This document shows, piece by piece, positions 57,700 through 64,000 of a stretch of DNA of 64,000 nucleotides (the stretch's first letter is position 1; each line of letters opens with the position of its first letter). Both the position numbers and the translations under genes were made by a program. The notes beneath the pieces are model-generated. The model made no database searches and was not told the origin of the DNA. It saw nothing but the letters and a program-made list of their open reading frames with translations. This stretch comes from Diphasiastrum complanatum (lineage: Eukaryota; Streptophyta; Lycopodiopsida; Lycopodiales; Lycopodiaceae), in contig CM055102.1 in assembly GCA_029204225.1 (NCBI GenBank), positions 11,295,245 through 11,359,244 on the forward strand. The letters are read 5' to 3'.

Positions 57700-58041
57700 G
57701 TTCCTCGTCACTTGTAAAACTATATATTAGCTGATTCAAGCTATGTAAGTGTTAATTTTTGAATTGAGTCAATTGAATTTCTCTTTCAATCAGGATTTTT
57801 ATCTGTAGCTAGCTTTATCACGCTTAGCAAGCTGAAGTTATTACTTCAAGCTATTGTACTCACTGTTGATATTTATCATAGTGCAATTTTTGTCTCACTA
57901 TTGTGTCGTTCATTTGCGCATTCTGTATGAATTCTTCTACTTGAATAACTCATTGCTAACTGTTGCATTTCCGTTCCTACATGCCGCGCTCCAATCCTCA
58001 AGTTTCTGGTGTTGCTCACGCCCACACGTAATTTTAGGACA
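57700..58041 (+). repeat. Probable LTR end preceding a primer-binding site
   Basis: The sequence ends AGGACA directly at a primer-binding site, with a TATATATTAG near 57732 as a candidate TATA box. The left LTR boundary is not determined because no partner was found. Confidence 0.45.
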
Positions 58042-58053
58042 TGGTATCAGAGC
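58042..58053 (+). promoter_or_regulatory. Primer-binding site, initiator tRNA-Met
   Basis: An exact TGGTATCAGAGC, followed about 130 bases later by a copia gag start on the same strand. Confidence 0.88.
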
Positions 58054-58183
58054 GGGCATTTTAAGTAATCTGCATTTCTACTACGGATTATCACTCTTGT
58101 TTCTACCAAGATGTCTTTCTAGCAAACACGCAGACAATAGTACTCCGACAGTCGTTGTTTCTACCAACGAACTCGTTCAACTA

Positions 58184-58374
58184 CAATGGATCCATCATCT
58201 AGTTCATCTCTCATTGACAAACTCGATGGAGATAACTACCATCTTTGAAAATTCAAGATGAAGGTTATACTTCTAGCCACATAACTGTGGGACATCATTG
58301 ATGGCACATAGCTCAAACCAAAAGGTTATGCAGCCGTCATCACCAAGTAGAGACTGAGAGATGGCAAAGCATAG
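58184..58374 (+). pseudogene. Copia gag N-terminal fragment
   Basis: Translation starts MDPSSSSSLIDKLDGDNYHL and continues KFKMKVILLAT, LWDIIDGT, with in-frame stops (probably Trp and Gln codons mutated). This is the copia gag start. It ends abruptly at ~58374, where Ty3/gypsy reverse transcriptase begins in the same frame. Confidence 0.8.
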
Positions 58375-59433
58375 GTGCTAAATGCAGTCACCAAAGAAGA
58401 TCATTTTTCTTTACCATTTACGAAAAGTGTCCTTGATAGAGTAGCTGGTGCAGAGGCCTACAATTTTTTAGACAGCTTCAATGGCTACAACCAGGTGAAG
58501 ATAGCCCCCCAGGACTAGCATAAGACAGCATTTGTCATGGAATGGGGAACCTATGCCTATAAAGTGATGTCGTTCGAACTTTGCAATGCCCCAAGCACCT
58601 TCTAGCAAGTCATGCAGGCGACATTCAAAAATTCTCTGCAAAAATTTATGGAAATTTTCTTGGATGATCTGTGCGTGCATGGACCAGACTCAGAACACTT
58701 ATCCAACTTGGAGAAGGTGTTACAAAAATGCCGCAACTACCAGATCTTCCTAAATCCAAAAAAATGTCAATTCTGGATAACACATGGCTTGATTCTTGGC
58801 CACATAGTGTCAAGACACAGGGATCGCCACAGATCTAAGAAAGATCAGGATCATTATTGATCTACCACCACCGGGGATGATCCACGAAGTCTATATCTTC
58901 ATGGGTCATGCTAACTATTATAGGATCTTCATTCTTGATTTTGAGGAGTTAGCCCGACCAATTTACAAACTCACAACGGATCCACATTGGAACGAGGAAG
59001 CCCTAAAGGTTTTCTAGAAGCTTAAGGATGCATTGGTTTCAGCACCAATCTTACGCCCACCCAATTGGTCCATTGAGTTTCATGTGCATACGGACGCATC
59101 GAAGTATGCAGTTGGAGCAGTCTTAACCCAGCCAGGTGAACACAAAAAGGATTTTCCAATCCGATTTGCAAGCCAACAGCTCAGTGATACCGAAATGAAC
59201 TATTCAACCACAGAGCGGGAAGCATTGGCAATGATTTATGCAGTTAAGAAATTTTGACATTACCTGATGGCCACACATTTTGCTTTTTATACGGACCATC
59301 AACCCTTGCTCTATCTCATTAATAAAACTTGCAACACCGGGAGAATCACCAGATGGCTACTTCTGTTGTTGGAATTTGATTTTCGGATAGTAGTTCGCAA
59401 GGGAAAACAACATTACATGGCAGCTCTAAGGTA
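58375..59433 (+). pseudogene. Ty3/gypsy reverse transcriptase-RNase H fragment
   Basis: Begins LNAVTKEDHF and continues AYNFLDSFNGYNQVKIAP, KTAFVMEWGTYAYKVM, the catalytic FLDDLCVHG, then LGHIVS. RNase H follows: FHVHTDASKYAVGAVL, NYSTTEREALAMIYAVKKF and FYTDHQPLLYL, ending HYMAALR with a stop. Frameshifts occur near 58830-59030, and stops replace conserved residues (for example in CNAPSTF-stop-QVM). No gag, integrase or gypsy LTR adjoins it. The strand is the same as the copia gag piece upstream. Confidence 0.9.
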
Positions 59434-59439
59434 ATGATA

Positions 59440-60420
59440 CCCGATTTCAATATGTTATTCCATGAGATTGGGCCTTGGTTGTATAAAAAATACAAATTCA
59501 AAAGTTGATTTTCTGGTGTCGACATCTCCTGCCCAATCCGCATCTGTGTAGGCTTCAAGGATGTTGGTAGTTTGGCTACCTCCATAGCAGTTGCTGAGTG
59601 TTGTCGTTGCTTGGATATACTTCATGACCTTTGTTAGTGTTTTCCAATGAGCTACGTCTGAATTTGATAGGAATTGGCTGAGAGTACTGACTGAATATGC
59701 AAGGTCTGGTCGCATGCAAATCATTGCGTACATCAGTGAGCCAATGATGGATTGAAACAGGTAGCGCTTCATCTCCTCCTTTTCTATCTCAATTTGAGGA
59801 GATTGTTTTTTTGATAGCTTTAGTCCAGGGTTGAGTGGAAAGAGACTGGGTTTGCAGTTGGCCATTCCATACTTTTCCAACACGTTGTTGAGATATCATT
59901 GCTGACTAATAAAGATCAGTCTACTGGGTCGATCTCATTGAATTTGAATTATGAGACAATAGTGGGCTGGACCCATGTCAGTCATCTTGTATTCCTGGTT
60001 CAGCATGCATTTTGTATTCTTTATCAGATTCAGATTATTACTAAATAAGAGCGTATCATCTATGTAGAGAATGATGATGATGAAGTAATCTGATACAGAC
60101 TTGAAATAGACATTCGAGTCCACTGAGTTTGGAATGAAACCATATTCTATCATAAATGCATTGATCTTCTAGAACCAGGCTCTGGGTGATTGTTTCACCC
60201 TGTAGAGCGCCTTGTGGATTTTGCATACAAGGTGCTATTGCTCGCCGTTGAGTTCGTATCCCTCTGGCTGCATCATGTAGATCTCCTCTTCGATGGTTCC
60301 ATTGAGGAAAGCGATATGGACATCCATCTGGTGGACTTCAAGATTTGCTGCAGCTACAAAGGAGAGGAGTAGGCGAATCGAAGCATGTTTGACGACTGCG
60401 TTGAAGGTTTATGAGTAATC
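59440..60420 (-). pseudogene. Copia reverse transcriptase-RNase H fragment, minus strand
   Basis: Minus-strand translation from ~60370: VHQMDVHIAFLNGTIEEEIY and MMQPEGYELNGE, then YGFIPNSVDSNVYFKS, the active-site variant LYIDDTLLFSN (Y-I-D-D rather than Y-V-D-D), MTDMGPAHYCL, GSLMYAMICMRPDLAYSVS and YTDADWAGDVDTRKSTF. It terminates near 59440, abutting the plus-strand gypsy fragment. Frameshifts and stops are present. YIDD/YVDD variation occurs naturally, so the change itself is not a defect. Confidence 0.88.
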
Positions 60421-61186
60421 TAGATTCCTCTTTCAGCATATTGATCTTAGCCCGACTGGCCATTTTTTGATTTTCTATCACCTGTGTAGAAGATGACGTT
60501 GTATCTGAGTCTATCTTGATTGACTTCAAGGAATCCAACACTTTTTTTTTACCCTTTTTTGTCATTTTGGTGGATTTATCCTTGTTGTCTTTCACTGGGA
60601 CTGCCATGACATTCTCCTCACGGTTGCGAATATCAACATCCACTGTAGCTATCGCCTCTTCGAGTAGATCACTCCATCAGATCACCTGATTCTAGCGTTG
60701 TTTCAACTGATTCTTCTTATTTGCAGGTGCCTTTCGTGGATCGATCCTTGAGACTTTCGCCATAGCAAACGTTTGTGGTGGTTGAGCTGGTACTTTCTTG
60801 GTTCTGTAACGATCTGGGTCCATGTGATGTAGGACCTGTTCATCAGTCAGCTCAATCTCCTTATTATAAGTTAGAGCATGTTGCCAAGGGACTAGATCAT
60901 CGTCCACTGGGTTCTCAATAGGCTCCACTGACAGCCATGCTACGTTTATCATATTCACGCCAAATGTGACTGGTGTGTCCATGGTGTAACATTTGGGTGA
61001 AGATGTACTAGGTATTGGATCTGATTCATATTGACATGTCTGGCAGTCAATAGTTGCTAATGCATCTGTCCATATCACGACATCCGTCTCTGAATTATAG
61101 TGACCTCCCTTGGCTAGCCTTGGGCGATCAATCGTGTGATCTGCCGTGGATGATCTGTCATCAGCTTTGGGTGCAATAGGTTTCAC
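60421..61186 (-). other. Unrecognised minus-strand open frames
   Basis: 61186-60692 (164 codons) contains SKADD-like charged sequence with PWQHALTYNKEIELTDEQVL and HHMDPDRYRTKKVPAQP; 60643-60338 (101 codons) is Lys/Asp/Ser-rich. They could be the variable linker between integrase and RT of the copia fragment below, or another gene remnant. I cannot assign a family. Confidence 0.25.
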
Positions 61187-62382
61187 CGCCCATGTGGTTG
61201 GATCAACCTTTACAGCCTGTTCTCTGGAATTGAAAGTTTTGTTGTTTGCGAGAGTTCACTGGTACTTTCCCATCTTTTTTTCACTAGAATCTCTCGCACA
61301 GGCACTTAGACATCAAACTAACTCTCGCAAGCTTCTCTGTGTCCTGGTCTCACTGAGATGGAACTTCAAAGGGGTCTGCGAGAGTTCTTATGAAGATTTG
61401 AATTTTTTTCAAGGGTTTTTTGAGTTTTTTATGATTTTTCTCTGATTTTTACAATCTGTCTGGAACTAACTCTCGCAAGCTTCTATGCAGGTCTGGGATA
61501 GTACCTTGGAGCTACTGCCAGTCATGCAAGAGTTGATTCACACTGGTTCTGGAGATATAAAAATATGATGAGATTTTAGGCTCTTTTTCTCTCCAAAATT
61601 GCATATTGGTGTGTTTTTTTGGGTTTTTTGGCTGGTTGGTTTGGGTTTCAAGCCCTTAGAGCCTGTTCAGGACCTCCTCTACCCTCTCACACCTCCTCCG
61701 CTAGCTGTGAATAGTCCAAACACAAAAAATACAGAAAACTAACTCTAAACACCCAAAAATCTACCTAAAACTACTCTAAAAAACAAGAAAATAGCTAAAA
61801 TGCAGCTAAACTAGTTAGTGGAAACCTATCCCAGGCAACGACGCCACTGTAGGGTCGAAGATCTTGCGTAGTATAGCCCTCTCGCCTGTCAACAAGGGTT
61901 AGATCACTGGATAGGTACCTAACTATGCATAGATGCTAAATTTAGTTAGTTTCCTACTTCCTCCCTAACTCTATTCACCACTAACACTACTCTCCCTTAA
62001 CTCTACTCCTCTACACTAACATTCATCATGATTTGGGTGAAGGAAAGGGATAGAAAGGAAGACTCATAATTCACCATTCTCTCATCCCATTTGAATGCTT
62101 CAGATAGCACCCCCTTGGTCTCTTCATCTTGATCTAAGGGTCCACAGAAAGTACATTGGAAATCACAAGATTCATGTGAGTCCAAAGGACCCAACTCTAA
62201 AAAGTAAACTCTAACTTTAGAATTGACTTTGGGCCTCAAGTTTTATTTTTAATTACAAAGGGCCCAAGTCTATTATTTTATTTACAACTTCACTTGCATG
62301 CTCATTGGGCCATGGGCTTATACACGCCAGATGCCATGCCCTCGCAACACATTTTATTGGATGATTTTATTTATTTACACTT
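61187..62382 (-). repeat. LTR-like region with tRNA-Asp-type primer-binding site
   Basis: The plus strand at 61827-61846 reads as the complement of TGGCGTCGTTGCCTGGGATA. This matches the plant tRNA-Asp primer-binding site used by many gypsy elements, with about two mismatches. A TGTAGGG LTR-type terminus starts at 61848. Between 61240 and 61520 the motif GCGAGAGTT or its complement AACTCTCGC recurs about five times. A minus-strand gypsy-type element is inferred, but no gag or pol of that type follows, so only the termini are supported. Confidence 0.35.
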
Positions 62383-63075
62383 TGTTGGGAATACCCCCAA
62401 CAAACTCCACCTCATAATTAACTAGCGGAATCGAATTTTTCTTTTCAAAAACAGGTTGTAGCTCCAAATGATATACATCCTATACATTACATAGGTCCAC
62501 CAGAAATCAATCAAGACAATAAACAAGTTGGAAATCAAAATGTGTACTAAATTTATTTTAAAATGTGCAATGTAAACTGCTCTCGGGTAGAGAGAGAAAA
62601 TCAATGATGAAAAACTCGAGTAGAGAGAGAATGAGTCCAAAACACCAAAATCTCATTATTCACAATATGGCAAAACATGCCAAGCTTTTTCTACATGAGA
62701 GAGACTCGAATTCTTACAGTGGAGTTGCATGGAAAGACCACTTAACTGAACTAATTCACCTACCAGAGACATGCATGGATGTTGCATGTATTGCATGTCA
62801 CCTCATAAAACTGCCTAGACATGTGTAGATCACATAAACCACTTTGCATGTTGCATGCACTAATTGCATGTGGCTTGCATGCATACAGTATGACATTGCA
62901 TGCTATCTAAACTTTTGCATGTCATCAAAATTGAATCTATCTAAAATCCAACTATACTAGAAGGTTATGTGCTCAATTCACATACCTTTTATGTACAACA
63001 TGAAATCTAGTGGAAATAAATATGGACATGGTCCCAAACTAGAGATAGGAAGATAATATTTTAATAATCTTCACA
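62383..63075 (-). repeat. 3' LTR of a truncated minus-strand copia
   Basis: Starts TGTTGGGAATAC and ends ATCTTCACA on the plus strand. It includes GGGTAGAGAGAGAAA and GAGTAGAGAGAGAA boxes as in the LTRs at 23.2 and 27.8 kb, so the same LTR family. Bases 63076-63088 (CTCCTCCCTAAAA) are the complement of the adjoining purine tract. The left boundary is assigned by the TG end alone. Confidence 0.7.
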
Positions 63076-63088
63076 CTCCTCCCTAAAA

Positions 63089-63650
63089 TTCATATTCCTA
63101 TCAACATAGAGTCAGAAATTAGGCCAAGGTTAGACCTCATCTTGATAAATACATTCTTGAGTAGTGGTTTGGTGAGAAGATCTGCAACACAATTTGTAGA
63201 ATCAACATGCTCCAATGAGATCTCTCTCCCACTGACTTTTTCCCTTACAAAATGATGAGCTACTTCAATGTGTTTGCTCCTTGCATGAAAACTGGATTAT
63301 TTGCAAGAGCTTGAACAGAAATGTTGTCATTCTTGATAATTGGAAGATCTTCATCGGCATAACAAGTAGCCTTTTGATCCATAAAAACTCCTTTGTTGTG
63401 GTTGTAAGAGATTTATACTCAGCTTCACATGATGATAAGGAAATAGTTGCCTACTACTTTGATAGCCAAGGAACCAAGTTCCCTCCAAGAAATATAGTGT
63501 AAGCACTTGTGGATTTTCCATCCAACCTATCTCCTGCAAAATTTGAATCTGAAAAAGCAATCAAAGTCAGATCTTCTCCCTTGTAGAATAGTCCAAAATC
63601 TAAGGTAAAAGATATATACCTCAAGATTCTTTTAGCCAACTTGTTCACTT
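63089..63650 (-). pseudogene. Copia RNase H / pol C-terminus, truncated, minus strand
   Basis: Minus-strand translation from 63648: LAKRILRYISFTLDFGLFYK, FSDSNFAGDRLDGKSTSAYT, FLGGNLVPWLSK; then in another frame the SSCEAEYKSL-like block and the tail region near the purine tract (VADLLTKPLLK). It is very similar to the corresponding part of the 23-28 kb element. It is broken off at ~63650, so only the 3' end of the element plus LTR survives. Confidence 0.85.
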
Positions 63651-64000
63651 ATTCACTGAATCTGTGAACACGTTTTTCTCTTTTTGTTGCTTACCTCTCT
63701 TGAATTACCTCTGTCGTTATGGTTTTTTGTAATTATTCTTCTTATTAGAACGTTTACAGAGCAGAAGCAATATTCAAGGATGCATTACGTATTCCCCAGC
63801 CTGTCAGTAGGTAACTCAAATCCGACAGCTACATACATACACTAGCCATACAACCATCTACAGCTCAAACATATCATCATTCAGCATAGAGAGCAATCCT
63901 ACTACTAACTACTCAATCAAAGAACAATCAGGAACTAGAATAGCTACTGAAACCAAAACCAAATTTAAGAAACAAGAAACAAGATTCCTAACAGCATTTA
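63651..64000. other. Right edge without a recognised feature
   Basis: AT-rich sequence after the truncation point of the copia fragment. I see no coding domain, repeat or RNA gene. Confidence 0.4.

Overview
The window is nuclear plant DNA, AT-rich and dominated by transposable elements. Two genes look intact. Everything else is LTR-retrotransposon sequence (mostly Ty1/copia), one DNA transposon, simple repeats and unassigned intergenic DNA. The density of old, nested, mutually inserted copia copies, the long simple-sequence tracts and the gene types (an F-box/PI31-like gene and an OVATE gene) fit a large-genome seed plant. A gymnosperm is my best guess, but this is inference.

Layout. 0-4.3 kb: unassigned DNA with GT microsatellites and a tandemly duplicated tRNA-like (SINE-head) unit. 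4.35-5.37 kb: a single-exon F-box gene of the SKIP22/FBXO7 type. 5.4-10.6 kb: intergenic DNA with a decayed copia RT/RNase H fragment and a possible remnant of an unnamed coiled-coil family. 10.66-22.03 kb: a complete hAT transposon (8-bp target duplication, CAATGTT termini, decayed BED/DUF659/dimerisation transposase). A nearly intact 6.1-kb copia element (one 1322-codon polyprotein, about 99% identical LTRs, 5-bp duplication) is nested in its last exon. 22.9-28.6 kb: a minus-strand copia element with matching LTRs and a 5-bp duplication, lacking most of gag and the protease active site. It splits an older coding remnant. 28.7-31.0 kb: remnant of an unrecognised coiled-coil protein. 31-37.9 kb: a mosaic of at least three minus-strand copia copies, partly in scrambled order.

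38-45 kb: long GT and AT tracts, a four-copy tandem array (unit about 685 bp; one copy carries a hAT transposase fragment), a GC-rich dispersed repeat and duplicated TATA-containing units. 45.78-47.82 kb: an intact OVATE-family gene with an unusually long N-terminal region. 48.5-49.1 kb: a second copy of the GC-rich repeat. 49.1-53.3 kb: no recognisable gene. 53.3-64 kb: a 25-bp minisatellite, copia fragments, a second member of the coiled-coil family (55.2-57.2 kb), a second minisatellite, a copia-gag/gypsy-RT chimera, and further copia, gypsy-type and LTR remnants.

The two host genes act independently: one is a presumed SCF ubiquitin-ligase substrate adaptor, the other a presumed transcriptional repressor. 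The most unusual item is the unnamed family seen clearly twice (29.3-31.0 kb plus; 55.2-57.2 kb minus) and perhaps a third time (9.5-10.5 kb). Its members have coiled coils followed by a domain with a shared W-D-x2-L-P ... D-x-N-x-P ... A-x-L-Y-x-R-A-A signature.
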